DNA of 64,000 nt, taken from positions 38,002 to 102,001 of the forward strand of contig JAKBVZ010000034.1 in the NCBI GenBank assembly GCA_021841005.1, written 5' to 3'. A program made the position numbers and the translations under genes. This DNA is from Actinomycetes bacterium. GTDB lineage: Bacteria > Actinomycetota > Acidimicrobiia > Acidimicrobiales > JAMCPL01. A model generated the notes under the pieces. It was not told the DNA's origin. It was given only the letters and a program-made list of their open reading frames with translations, and made no database searches. Shown in pieces: positions 35,457-43,685 of the stretch. Numbering within the stretch: position 1 is the first letter of the stretch; each line of letters starts with the position of its first letter.

Positions 35457-35807
35457 TCAAAAGCTCACGACCTTATCCGCCCAGAGCGTCCATTCGGTCA
35501 CCTCCTCCAGCGTGGAGCGCCGTGCCCCATCCACCAGCATCTCTTCGGTGAATCCACGGGCGTCCATGCACGTACCGCACAAGCCGACTTCACCACCGTG
35601 CCGGAGGACGGACACCACCATACGGTCGAGATGGTAGTATCCGTCCGGCAACTTCTGGTTGGCCAGAGCACAGCCAACGGCGTCGCCGAACAGGAATACT
35701 CGTACATAGACGTCATCACGCCTGGAGAGCGAACCTGCAAGGCGCAATCCGTTGTAAGAGCGTTCCGTTCCGTAGGGAGGGTCGTTCAAGATGATCAGAA
35801 TGTTCAT
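35457..35807 (-). CDS. DsrE/DsrF-like sulfur-relay protein
   Basis: 116-residue single-domain protein of the DsrE/YchN fold: MNILIILNDPPYGTERSYNGLRLA, VRVFLFGDAVGCAL, and a conserved cysteine pair in GEVGLCGTCMDARG. Family members carry persulfide sulfur on such a cysteine or form hexamers of unclear role. It lies 17 bp after the ArsR-rhodanese gene on the same strand, so the two probably form an operon that handles persulfide sulfur. Confidence 0.85.
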   Translation of the reverse strand: MNILIILNDPPYGTERSYNGLRLAGSLSRRDDVYVRVFLFGDAVGCALANQKLPDGYYHLDRMVVSVLRHGGEVGLCGTCMDARGFTEEMLVDGARRSTLEEVTEWTLWADKVVSF

Positions 35808-35824
35808 TTATCGATTATCGCCTT

Positions 35825-36622
35825 TCACTGCTTACCATCTATGCAGGCTGACACCTCGAACGGACGGTCTCCGGAGCCGGGCAGGCCGGCCAGAACGACA
35901 CCGCCCTGCCCTCCTGCCACATCAAGCCCGGCTTGGCGCCACTCGGGCATACCATCCTCGAGGCAACGTGCATGATATCCTCGTTCTCGAAGTACATCGA
36001 CAGCCTGGGGAGCAAGCAAGCACAGTGGCCCCCGGCAGTAGGCAACCACCTCGACATCGGGATCGAGATCATCGAGATGCGCCTCCAGGTGTTCCAATGG
36101 CATAGAAACGGCACCTGGTATGTGTCCTGCCTGGTATTCCACCGTCGGTCGGACGTCCAGCACCACCACTTCGCCACTACGCACCTTGTCCAGCAACTCG
36201 GCTCGGCTGACACGCTCGGTGCTGCGCGCACCGGTGCCAATCTCCTGAAGAATCTGCTCCACTTCAGCAAGGCGGGCTCGCGCCAGCATTCCAAGCGCAG
36301 ATACAAAACGACAAACCTCTTCGCTGGCGGCCCGGTAACATACGCGAGCGCCATCCCGCCGGATCTCCACCAAGCGAGCCTGCCGCATGACCTGTAGATG
36401 AGCCGACGCAGTGGTCATCTTGAGACTCGAGGCCACCGCCAGCGCCTCTACACTTCGTTCCCCCTGGCACAACAGATCGAGCAACTCTATGCGTTTGGGA
36501 TTTACAACGACCTTGCCGATCCGCGCCAGTTGCTCGTACAGGCCCGACTGTTGCAGATTGACCGGAGCAGCATTGGCCGGAGGTGTACCGTTACGGGTTC
36601 CATCTATCGCAATATATTCCAT
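35825..36622 (-). CDS. ArsR-family regulator fused to a rhodanese domain
   Basis: 265 residues. The N-terminal winged helix (IGKVVVNPKRIELLDLLCQG...LKMTTASAHLQVMRQARLVEIRRDGARVCYRA) is ArsR-like; the C-terminal part is a rhodanese (VVVLDVRPTVEYQAGHIPGAVSMPL) with active-site loop YCRGPLCLLA, whose first Cys could carry a persulfide. Such fusions are known and suggest a repressor that senses reactive sulfur. An AT-rich imperfect palindrome overlaps the start codon, so autorepression is likely. Divergent to the molybdenum enzyme gene, with DsrE-like downstream. A 34-residue tail after the rhodanese domain is unassigned. Confidence 0.9.
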   Translation of the reverse strand: MEYIAIDGTRNGTPPANAAPVNLQQSGLYEQLARIGKVVVNPKRIELLDLLCQGERSVEALAVASSLKMTTASAHLQVMRQARLVEIRRDGARVCYRAASEEVCRFVSALGMLARARLAEVEQILQEIGTGARSTERVSRAELLDKVRSGEVVVLDVRPTVEYQAGHIPGAVSMPLEHLEAHLDDLDPDVEVVAYCRGPLCLLAPQAVDVLRERGYHARCLEDGMPEWRQAGLDVAGGQGGVVLAGLPGSGDRPFEVSACIDGKQ

Positions 36623-36635
36623 ATATTTATAGAAT
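36616..36635. promoter_or_regulatory. Candidate ArsR-type operator
   Basis: ATTCCATATATTTATAGAAT is an imperfect 20-bp palindrome (16 of 20 positions agree with its reverse complement; ATTC and GAAT arms exact) overlapping the ATG of the ArsR-rhodanese gene. Size, AT-richness and place fit an autoregulatory ArsR site. Confidence 0.5.
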
Positions 36636-36728
36636 AGTCGAGATTGCGAACGTCATGCAAGCCGCAGGCTTCAAAGACCATACGTTTCGAGAAGCCGCAG
36701 CCCAGACCTCACTAATGGTCGGATACGA

Positions 36729-37064
36729 GGGCACAGCGTGTCAAAGACGTTCCAAGGGCACCTCATCAACGATGACGATAGTGGCGGTGTGCAATAGTTC
36801 GTCTGCATCGGGGCCAACGAAAGTTGCGCCAGCAACCACCCTGCGGTCTTAGTCAATGACAGTCCGACATGCCCACGCTGGCGAAACGCCTTCGACGGCA
36901 TGCACGCCCAATACGAGCATCTGGCCACCCCCGACCAGCTCCGCTTCGACTGCAACCGCTGACAGCTCACCTTTGACGACCCGATCAGCGATGTTCTCTA
37001 TGTGCAATTACGCCCGGCATCGGGAACGCCGGAAGCGCTGGGGAGACAAAGAAGGCAAGCGTGA
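36729..37064 (+). pseudogene. Possible decayed ORF with two in-frame stops
   Basis: One plus-strand frame reads sensibly for 110 codons except for a TAG and a TGA: GHSVSKTFQGHLINDDDSGG, then FVCIGANESCASNHPAVLVN ... WRNAFDGMHAQYEHLATPDQ, then QLTFDDPISDVLYVQLRPAS. Its composition is protein-like and it abuts the 14-bp repeats. No family is recognised and the call may be wrong; the rest of 36636-37232 shows only the repeats described separately. Confidence 0.25.
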
Positions 37065-37065
37065 T

Positions 37066-37149
37066 GGGTGTAACGCACTGGGTGTAATGCACTGGGTGTA
37101 ATGCACTGGGTGTAATGCACTGGGTGTAATGCACTGGGTGTAATGCACT
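37066..37149 (+). repeat. Six tandem 14-bp repeats upstream of the molybdenum enzyme gene
   Basis: GGGTGTAATGCACT is repeated six times with no spacer (the first unit has one change, AACG for AATG). Each unit contains GTGTAATGCAC, an imperfect palindrome with exact GTG/CAC arms. The array ends 83 bp before the start codon at 37233, so it may be a multi-site regulator-binding region, or a simple expansion. Confidence 0.9.
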
Positions 37150-37232
37150 GAATTGAGCCACAGGTTGCAGTAGGCAGTATGTTAGGTATTTAAGACGTAG
37201 AGACATGGAATAGAAGGGACAGGAACGGCAGG

Positions 37233-40200
37233 ATGACGGTCATCTCGGACGAAAAGCGGCAATCCGCCACATGGCAAAAGGGAATCTGTGGAATATGCCC
37301 AGCCGGCTGCTGGGTGGAGACCGAGCTGGAGGATGGCCGGCTGGTAGGAATACGACCGGATCCCTCTCATCCTCTTGGGATGTTATGCCGCCGCGGAGCG
37401 CATGCGCCTGAGATCGTATACTCCAAACACCGTCTGACCACTCCGCTTCGTCGCAAGGGTCCAAAGGGAACTTTCGAGTTCGAGCCTGTTTCCTGGGACG
37501 ATGCCTACGATCTGATTGTCCGTCGCCTGGGAGATATCAAAGCAGAATCTGGCCCGCAAGCAACAGCTATATATACTGGTCGAGGAACATTCGAGCAATC
37601 GTTGTGCGATATGTTTCAGCCTGCGGGAGTAGCTGTTTCGTCGGCATCGAATGTCCTGTTTCCATTCGGTTCGCCCAATACCATGGGAGTAGGAGCTTTA
37701 TGCTATGTATCGTTTGCCATGATAGCTCCCCATGTCACGATGGGACGGATGCTCATAGACATGTTCAGCGATATCGAGAACTCCGAGCTTCTCGTGGTGT
37801 GGGGAACCAACCCGGCAACCGACTCACCCCCGCTGGATATGCAACGCCTCGAGACGGCAGCCAAACGAGGAGCGGAGATAATTGTCATAGATCCGCGGCG
37901 TACTGAGACGGCCAAGCGGACCGGCGCTGCCTGGGTGCCTATCCGGCCTGGTACTGATGGCGCATTGGCCCTAAGTATGATCAATATCCTGATCGACGAT
38001 GATCTTTATGATTATGACTTTGCTCATAGCTGGTGCAACGGGTTTGATGAACTTCGTACCTACGTACATCATTTCACTCCGGAGGTCACCGAGACCATAA
38101 CGGGGGTGCCCGCCAGTACAATCCGCTACCTGGCACGCCGCCTCAGTGAAGCCAATGGTGCCTGCCCCGTGATGTATACAGGTCTCGAATACTCGAACAG
38201 CGGCATTCAGGCCATCCGGGCAGTGCTCACCTTGTTTGCACTGGCGGGTCAGCTGGACGTGCCAGGCGGTATTGGCCTAGCCATGCCCGGCACCCGCTTC
38301 CCGATCAATCGCTCATGCAACCTGGCGAATCCCGACCTGAACAAAGCAGTGGCACGCGACCGGTTCCCTCTCTACAGTCACTACCGGGGAGAATCCCATG
38401 CAAGCGGCCTGGTCAAATCGGTTCTCGATGGCGATCCCTATCGGATTCGCGCCCTGCTCATTCACGGAGCCTCCCTGCTCACCTCTTGGCCGCAAACCCC
38501 GTTGTGGCGCTCCACGCTGGCCAAGCTGGAGTTTGTGGTGACTATCGATCGCCAGCTTACTGCGGATGCCGCCTATGCCGATATAATATTGCCGGCCACC
38601 ACCATGTTCGAGATCGAGTCCTATATGGCATATGGGCCAATATTCCGCCTACGCGAAAGAATTATCGAGCCGGTTGGCGAATCGCGCAATGACTACCTGA
38701 TCATGGCTGAACTGGCCCATCGGCTGGGCTATGGAGATCGTTTCCCTCAGACCGAGGATGCACTCATCCAATTCGCCCTGAATGGTTCTGGTTATTCAGT
38801 TAACGACATACGAGAGGCAGGCGGGTGGGTGAAGCTGCCCACGCCAATCATGGAGTACCAGAAATGGAAGAAAGGCAGGTTGCGTCCGGACGGAAACCCT
38901 GGATTCGACACTCCCAGCGGAAAGTTCGAAATTGCCTCCACAATCCTGGCTGACTACGGTTACGAGCCACTTCCCCGCTATGTCGAACCGACAGAGGGTC
39001 CTTTGGCGGACCCGGTCCTCGCACAGCAGTTCCCGCTTGTCTTCAACTCAGGAGCTCGCACCCATACTGATTTTCGTTCTCAGCATCACGGGATAGAGGG
39101 ATTAGTGCGAGACAATCCGGAACCCACCGTAGAGTTGAACGTAGAGGACGCTGCCGTCAGAGGAGTAAGTGATGGAGACCTTGTGGAGGTTCGTACGCCG
39201 AGAGGCTCCGTCCCGTTCCGTGCGCGCACGAGTGTCGATATTGTGCCGGGAGCGATCGAGTGCAATATGGGCGGCGGTACGCCGGTAGGGCCGCCGCAAT
39301 GGACCGGCTGGAACGTCAATGATCTTACCGACCTAGCCAACTATGACGAGATATCAGGCTTCCCGGTCTACAAGGCACTCCTGTGCGATGTTGTACCCAT
39401 CGCAACCACCACCGGGAGCGGAGACCGTGCTGCTGGTAGCACTGGTAGCACTGGTACTGGACCGGATACGGCAACGGATACGGCAACGGCAATGGATACG
39501 GCAACGGCAACTGTCGGCACGGCGGCCAAACAGGTTGTGCCTGGACCCGGCAATCCTGGCACTGCACGTTCATCTCATCCGACAAGGCCGGGTAGGCTCA
39601 TTTACCTCGACAACAACGCCACCACCGCGCTTGATCCCGCCGTGCGAAGTACCATGATGCCCTTCCTCGAAGACATGTTTGGAAATCCTTCCAGCATCTA
39701 CGACATCGGTCGGAACGCATCCTCGGCGATTGAAACTGCCCGCCGTCGAGTCGCCTCCCTCATCGGAGCCAGACCCCGTTCGATAATATTTACCAGTGGC
39801 GGCTCCGAAGCCGATAACCTCGCGATCAAAGGTGTCGCCTTAAGATGCGTAGCGGATAGGCAGTTCCGAAATGAGCGCAGCCATTTCATCACTACGGCTA
39901 TCGAACATCCGGCCGTACTGTCGACAGCACGCTTTCTGGAACGCTCCGGCTGGAGGGTCACGTATCTACCGGTCGACAGCGACGGGTTGGTGGATCCAGC
40001 TACCCTCGAAAATGCCGTTACCGAAGATACGGCTTTGGTATCGATAATGGCAGCCAACAACGAGGTCGGCACCATCGAGCCGATCAGCCGGCTGAGCGCC
40101 ATCGCCCGCGGACGGGGAGCGCTCTTCCACACTGATGCAGTACAGGCAATCGGAAAAGTCCCCGTCAATATCGACGATCTCAGCGTGGACCTACTCAGCC

Positions 40201-40769
40201 TGTCTGGACACAAGTTTCATGGTCCGAAAGGTGTAGGAGTTCTATACGTACGCGAGGGTATCGAACTCGAATCGCTCGTCCATGGCGGCCAGCAGGAACG
40301 CGGCCTGCGAGCTGGTACCGAAAACGTCGCCGCCATCGCAGGCATCGGCAAGGCGGCAGAGTTGGCCGCCGCTTCCCTGCATGAAGCTGCAGAAATAGCC
40401 GTGCTGCGTGACCAGTTGGAGACAGGAATACAATCTCTCGTTCCAGGTGCTGTACGCAACGGCCACCCAACACTGCGGTTGCCAAACACTCTCAATATGA
40501 CACTGCCAGGACTGCGAGGCGAGTCGGTGGTCATAGCGCTCGGGCGAAGAGGAATAGCTCTGTCGTCAGGGTCCGCATGTAAATCAGGCAACCCGGAGCC
40601 TACTCATGTCCTCCTGGCCATGGGCCGTTCATCCGAAGAAGCACATTGTGCGATACGATTCTCGTTATCACGCCAGACCACAGAAGACGACGTAGACAAT
40701 ACATTATCGGCTCTGGAGCAAGTACTGGACGAACTTGAGACAACCGTACGCTTCTTGCCCTGCAAATGA
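37233..40769 (+). CDS. Molybdenum (bis-MGD) oxidoreductase fused to cysteine desulfurase
   Basis: 1178 residues in one uninterrupted frame. Residues 1-720: DMSO-reductase-superfamily molybdoenzyme with an N-terminal 4Fe-4S site (Cys19, Cys22, Cys26, Cys52), probable Mo-ligand Cys157 in GALCYVSF, and the molybdopterin-binding WGTNPATDSPP, VIDPRRTETA and C-terminal GGTPVGPPQWTGWNVNDL segments; closest in look to formate dehydrogenase/assimilatory reductase-like soluble enzymes. Residues 722-786: Thr/Gly/Ala linker built from DNA microduplications. Residues 787-1178: NifS/IscS-type desulfurase with YLDNNATTALDP, AIEHPAVL, PLP lysine Lys994 (SGHKFHGPKG) and persulfide Cys1116 (SSGSACKSG). In E. 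coli IscS passes sulfur via FdhD to the Mo cofactor, so the fusion may sulfurate its own cofactor. No small Fe-S subunit or FdhD is nearby; substrate unknown. Confidence 0.92.
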   Translation: MTVISDEKRQSATWQKGICGICPAGCWVETELEDGRLVGIRPDPSHPLGMLCRRGAHAPEIVYSKHRLTTPLRRKGPKGTFEFEPVSWDDAYDLIVRRLGDIKAESGPQATAIYTGRGTFEQSLCDMFQPAGVAVSSASNVLFPFGSPNTMGVGALCYVSFAMIAPHVTMGRMLIDMFSDIENSELLVVWGTNPATDSPPLDMQRLETAAKRGAEIIVIDPRRTETAKRTGAAWVPIRPGTDGALALSMINILIDDDLYDYDFAHSWCNGFDELRTYVHHFTPEVTETITGVPASTIRYLARRLSEANGACPVMYTGLEYSNSGIQAIRAVLTLFALAGQLDVPGGIGLAMPGTRFPINRSCNLANPDLNKAVARDRFPLYSHYRGESHASGLVKSVLDGDPYRIRALLIHGASLLTSWPQTPLWRSTLAKLEFVVTIDRQLTADAAYADIILPATTMFEIESYMAYGPIFRLRERIIEPVGESRNDYLIMAELAHRLGYGDRFPQTEDALIQFALNGSGYSVNDIREAGGWVKLPTPIMEYQKWKKGRLRPDGNPGFDTPSGKFEIASTILADYGYEPLPRYVEPTEGPLADPVLAQQFPLVFNSGARTHTDFRSQHHGIEGLVRDNPEPTVELNVEDAAVRGVSDGDLVEVRTPRGSVPFRARTSVDIVPGAIECNMGGGTPVGPPQWTGWNVNDLTDLANYDEISGFPVYKALLCDVVPIATTTGSGDRAAGSTGSTGTGPDTATDTATAMDTATATVGTAAKQVVPGPGNPGTARSSHPTRPGRLIYLDNNATTALDPAVRSTMMPFLEDMFGNPSSIYDIGRNASSAIETARRRVASLIGARPRSIIFTSGGSEADNLAIKGVALRCVADRQFRNERSHFITTAIEHPAVLSTARFLERSGWRVTYLPVDSDGLVDPATLENAVTEDTALVSIMAANNEVGTIEPISRLSAIARGRGALFHTDAVQAIGKVPVNIDDLSVDLLSLSGHKFHGPKGVGVLYVREGIELESLVHGGQQERGLRAGTENVAAIAGIGKAAELAAASLHEAAEIAVLRDQLETGIQSLVPGAVRNGHPTLRLPNTLNMTLPGLRGESVVIALGRRGIALSSGSACKSGNPEPTHVLLAMGRSSEEAHCAIRFSLSRQTTEDDVDNTLSALEQVLDELETTVRFLPCK

Positions 40770-40888
40770 CTACAATGGCGCCGCAGCCAGGCAGCTACCC
40801 ACGACAAGAGATGCCTGTAAGAATGCTCCCTTAAAAGTCTTGCCGGTACGGCAGATATCCTAGCAGCTACCGCAAGAGATACAACGGT

Positions 40889-42343
40889 TCAGGCACTCAT
40901 CTCCAAGAACCTCCTGTACCTTTCGGAGCAATGCACTACCCATCGTGAGTCCGGCTCCACCCTGCGAGACACCTGCTGCCATCCAGCAGGCAATGCACCG
41001 GATCGCTCCAGACCGCAGGCAATTCGAGCTATGAATGCGGCGCCGAGCGCGGCGCCCTCGGGAATGCTCGCTACATCCACCGGCAAACCCGTGCAATCGG
41101 CTATTGCCTGCAGCCACCCATCGACTTGTATGCCGCCACCAGTGGCAACTATCCTGCGCGGCTCGCATCCTGCAAGTTCGATGTGGTGCCTGACCACGAA
41201 ACCGGACGCTTCGTAAGCGGCCCTCATCACCGCATCAGGGCCGTGCTCCAAACCGAGGCCGCCGAGTGCGGCACGCCTTTCCGGATCGTGCAGTGGGGTA
41301 CGTTCGCCACGAGGATATGGCGCCCATACAGGGATACTTGCGGAGTCTAACGATGTCCCGATCATGTGTCCACCGCCTCCGGCTGGGACGCTATCCGCGG
41401 GCATCATCCCAACCAGGCGGCGAACCCAATCCACGAATATACCGCCCGCATTGCTCGCACCCCCGACAAGGCATCCACCACCCGACAGATCGAAGAGGTC
41501 GGGCACCGTCCAGAGTCCACTCACCTCTCTCCAGCCGGAGAGCCGCGCCCAGACCAGGAGGGTAGATCCCAAGACGATGAGCACGTCACCGTCATCCAAT
41601 TTGCCCGCGACCATCTGTTCCGCCAGTGCATCCACAATGCCCGACGCGACCACCGTAGGGTGCGCGTCCAGCCGGCCCGTGTCCCTTCCCGGCACATTTA
41701 CGCCCACCTTGCCCAACTCCCCCACCGCTGACCCCGCAGGCGCTACAATCGGGAGCTTCGATTCAGGTACGCCAAGGCCGGCCAGCACGCCTGCGTCCCA
41801 ACCGGCTTCGCCATGCAGTGGGCTGAAGGCAAGGGCGCTGAAACTGTCCATCGCAGCTGCACCGCATAGTGCGTGGTTGGCTACAGCCTGAGCCGGCCAG
41901 TATCCTGCTGCGTCAGGATACTCCGCCACCAGGCTCGCCAGGAAACCGTAGGCATCCTCCGGGATAGGTGATACCGACCCCGACCGCCTGGAACCGGCAC
42001 TTCTCCAGCCCCTGTAATCACCGTAGAGCAGTCCAGGTGACAGAGGTCTACCGCTGCCATCCACCGCGCACATTGATGGCGCTATTGCCGCCACGCATAC
42101 GGCGGCCGGAACCACTGCCTCCCCAAAAGCATGCCGCAACTGCATCATCACCTCTTCCAGCGCATGCAAGGGCCCCTCGATCCAAGCCTGCCGCGCTACG
42201 TGTTCGAAAGCGCCGGCGCCAGTTGCATGCAGCTCATGGCCGACACGAGATCTGGCCGGCACCTGGCCATCTGCCGACGCCGCGACTGCCTTCACCGCAG
42301 TGGTTCCGATGTCTACCCCGATAGTGATCGCAGCGCTATCCAT
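40889..42343 (-). CDS. FGGY-family carbohydrate kinase
   Basis: 484-residue sugar kinase from ATG 42343 (MDSAAITIGVDIGTTAVKAV); a start six codons earlier is possible. Phosphate-1 loop VDIGTTAVKAVAAS, adenosine region VATGGGIQVDGWLQAIAD and the GAALGAAFIA end of the FGGY fold are clear. Glycerol, xylulose and other kinases share these motifs; the substrate is not determined. It is divergent from the 2-hydroxyacid dehydrogenase gene with 292 bp between, and the pair may serve one pathway. The 5' end is partly duplicated in the intergenic DNA. Confidence 0.88.
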   Translation of the reverse strand: MDSAAITIGVDIGTTAVKAVAASADGQVPARSRVGHELHATGAGAFEHVARQAWIEGPLHALEEVMMQLRHAFGEAVVPAAVCVAAIAPSMCAVDGSGRPLSPGLLYGDYRGWRSAGSRRSGSVSPIPEDAYGFLASLVAEYPDAAGYWPAQAVANHALCGAAAMDSFSALAFSPLHGEAGWDAGVLAGLGVPESKLPIVAPAGSAVGELGKVGVNVPGRDTGRLDAHPTVVASGIVDALAEQMVAGKLDDGDVLIVLGSTLLVWARLSGWREVSGLWTVPDLFDLSGGGCLVGGASNAGGIFVDWVRRLVGMMPADSVPAGGGGHMIGTSLDSASIPVWAPYPRGERTPLHDPERRAALGGLGLEHGPDAVMRAAYEASGFVVRHHIELAGCEPRRIVATGGGIQVDGWLQAIADCTGLPVDVASIPEGAALGAAFIARIACGLERSGALPAGWQQVSRRVEPDSRWVVHCSERYRRFLEMSA

Positions 42344-42436
42344 GTCAGCGAACCCTGTCACCTACGGAATTGCCAATCGCAAACTCCCACCAGGTAGTGA
42401 TCCCAGCGCCACCCATATCCATCCATGTCAGTGAAT
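42322..42436. repeat. Diverged duplication of the FGGY kinase 5' end
   Basis: The segment around the kinase start (42322-42352, TAGTGATCGCAGCGC...CCATGTCAGCGAA) is followed by a diverged copy at 42395-42436 (TAGTGATCCCAGCGC...CCATGTCAGTGAA) with a small internal insertion. The remaining divergent gap to 42635 has AT-rich promoter-like DNA but no clear hexamer pair. Confidence 0.65.
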
Positions 42437-42635
42437 CGGCATCTGAGACTTGACCATATACTTACTGTACATCCTGGCTATACATCGTAGCCACCGTAGC
42501 CTTTACCGCAACATTACTGTAGCGATAAGAATGCCCCGTCCACAAGAGTAATGTGGTTCACCGTAGCAGCTTATTTGAATGCACCTGACCAGAGTCCTGC
42601 GCGCGCAATGCCATCTTTGCTAGGCTTTCAGCTAA

Positions 42636-43685
42636 ATGGATGCGCTAAAAGGGAATGCTGGAAACAGGCAAAGAGCACTTGTGACTGCGCCACTGCGAGG
42701 AGAGGGTCTGGAGAGGCTAGGCAAACTATTCGATCTGGTGATGGACCCATGGATAGACGCAACGCCACTCAGGATATACTCACCCGAGCAGCTCGCGGAA
42801 CGCATCGAAAAGGAGAGCGCCACCGTGGTCATCTGCGAGGCTGACCTCTGTTCGGGTCCAGTGTTCGACCAGCCCATCCTGGCCATTGCTTCGACAAGAG
42901 GCAATCCTACTAATGTGGACATCGATGGCGCAACCAAGGCAGGGATCCCTGTGATCAGGGCGCCAGGGCGCAATGCTGACGCAGTCGCAGAGCTCACGGT
43001 GGGGTTGCTCATTGCAGCCACCCGCCGGATAGTATCCGCAGATCGGGATGTGAGAGAATGCCAAATATTCCGGGATGGGACAATCCCCTACCAGCGTTTC
43101 AGAGCGTGGCAGGTTGCTGGCAGGACGTTCGGGATCATAGGCTTAGGCGCTGTAGGTAAAGCCACCAAGTGGAGAATGGAGGGTCTCGGCCTTGAGGTAA
43201 TCGCGTACGATCCGTACTCGGATGAAGCGACCTGTACCCTGGAAGAGCTGATCGAGCGCTCCGATATCATCTCTATGCATACACCACTTGCTCCAGGAAC
43301 CGATCACATGATCGGCAGCGAGCAGTTCAATGCAATGCGCCAGGGTGCAATATTCATCAATACCGCTAGGGCCCGGTTGCACGATGAGGCCGCGCTTGTG
43401 GAGGCATTGAAATCCGGCCATCTCGGCGCCGCGGCCCTCGACCACTTCGAGGGAGAAATGCTGCCCGACGGGCATCCTCTAATCTCAATGGATAACGTGG
43501 TGCTTACTCCCCATATAGGAGGTGCCACTTACGATACAGAGACCAACCACACCACCATGATCGCAGACGGGCTCGAGCGGCTCCTGGCAGGCAAAGTACC
43601 TGGCAATCTCGCCAACCCTAAGGTGCACGACTCCCCTGCGTACAGAATCGCATCCAGCTCAGAGACAACAGGCGGTTTCCATTGA
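42636..43685 (+). CDS. D-isomer-specific 2-hydroxyacid dehydrogenase (SerA-like)
   Basis: 349 residues. The Rossmann loop FGIIGLGAVGKATKWRMEGLG, the catalytic Arg in FINTARARLHD, a Glu in the HFEGEMLPDGHPL region and the His of VLTPHIGGATYDT match NAD-dependent 2-hydroxyacid dehydrogenases related to phosphoglycerate dehydrogenase, without an ACT domain. NTARAR replaces the common NTARG. Divergent from the FGGY kinase; the end overlaps the next gene by TTGA. The substrate may be a sugar-derived hydroxyacid rather than 3-phosphoglycerate, but this is inference. Confidence 0.88.
   Translation: MDALKGNAGNRQRALVTAPLRGEGLERLGKLFDLVMDPWIDATPLRIYSPEQLAERIEKESATVVICEADLCSGPVFDQPILAIASTRGNPTNVDIDGATKAGIPVIRAPGRNADAVAELTVGLLIAATRRIVSADRDVRECQIFRDGTIPYQRFRAWQVAGRTFGIIGLGAVGKATKWRMEGLGLEVIAYDPYSDEATCTLEELIERSDIISMHTPLAPGTDHMIGSEQFNAMRQGAIFINTARARLHDEAALVEALKSGHLGAAALDHFEGEMLPDGHPLISMDNVVLTPHIGGATYDTETNHTTMIADGLERLLAGKVPGNLANPKVHDSPAYRIASSSETTGGFH

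Noticed and set aside
36961..36966. In-frame TGA read as selenocysteine
   Set aside because: The frame also has a TAG, no SECIS-like hairpin was seen, and the molybdoenzyme nearby uses cysteine at its probable metal-ligand site.
40840..40860. TGCCGGTACGGCA hairpin as terminator of the fusion gene
   Set aside because: A stem of five pairs with a three-base loop and no T-run is too weak to call.
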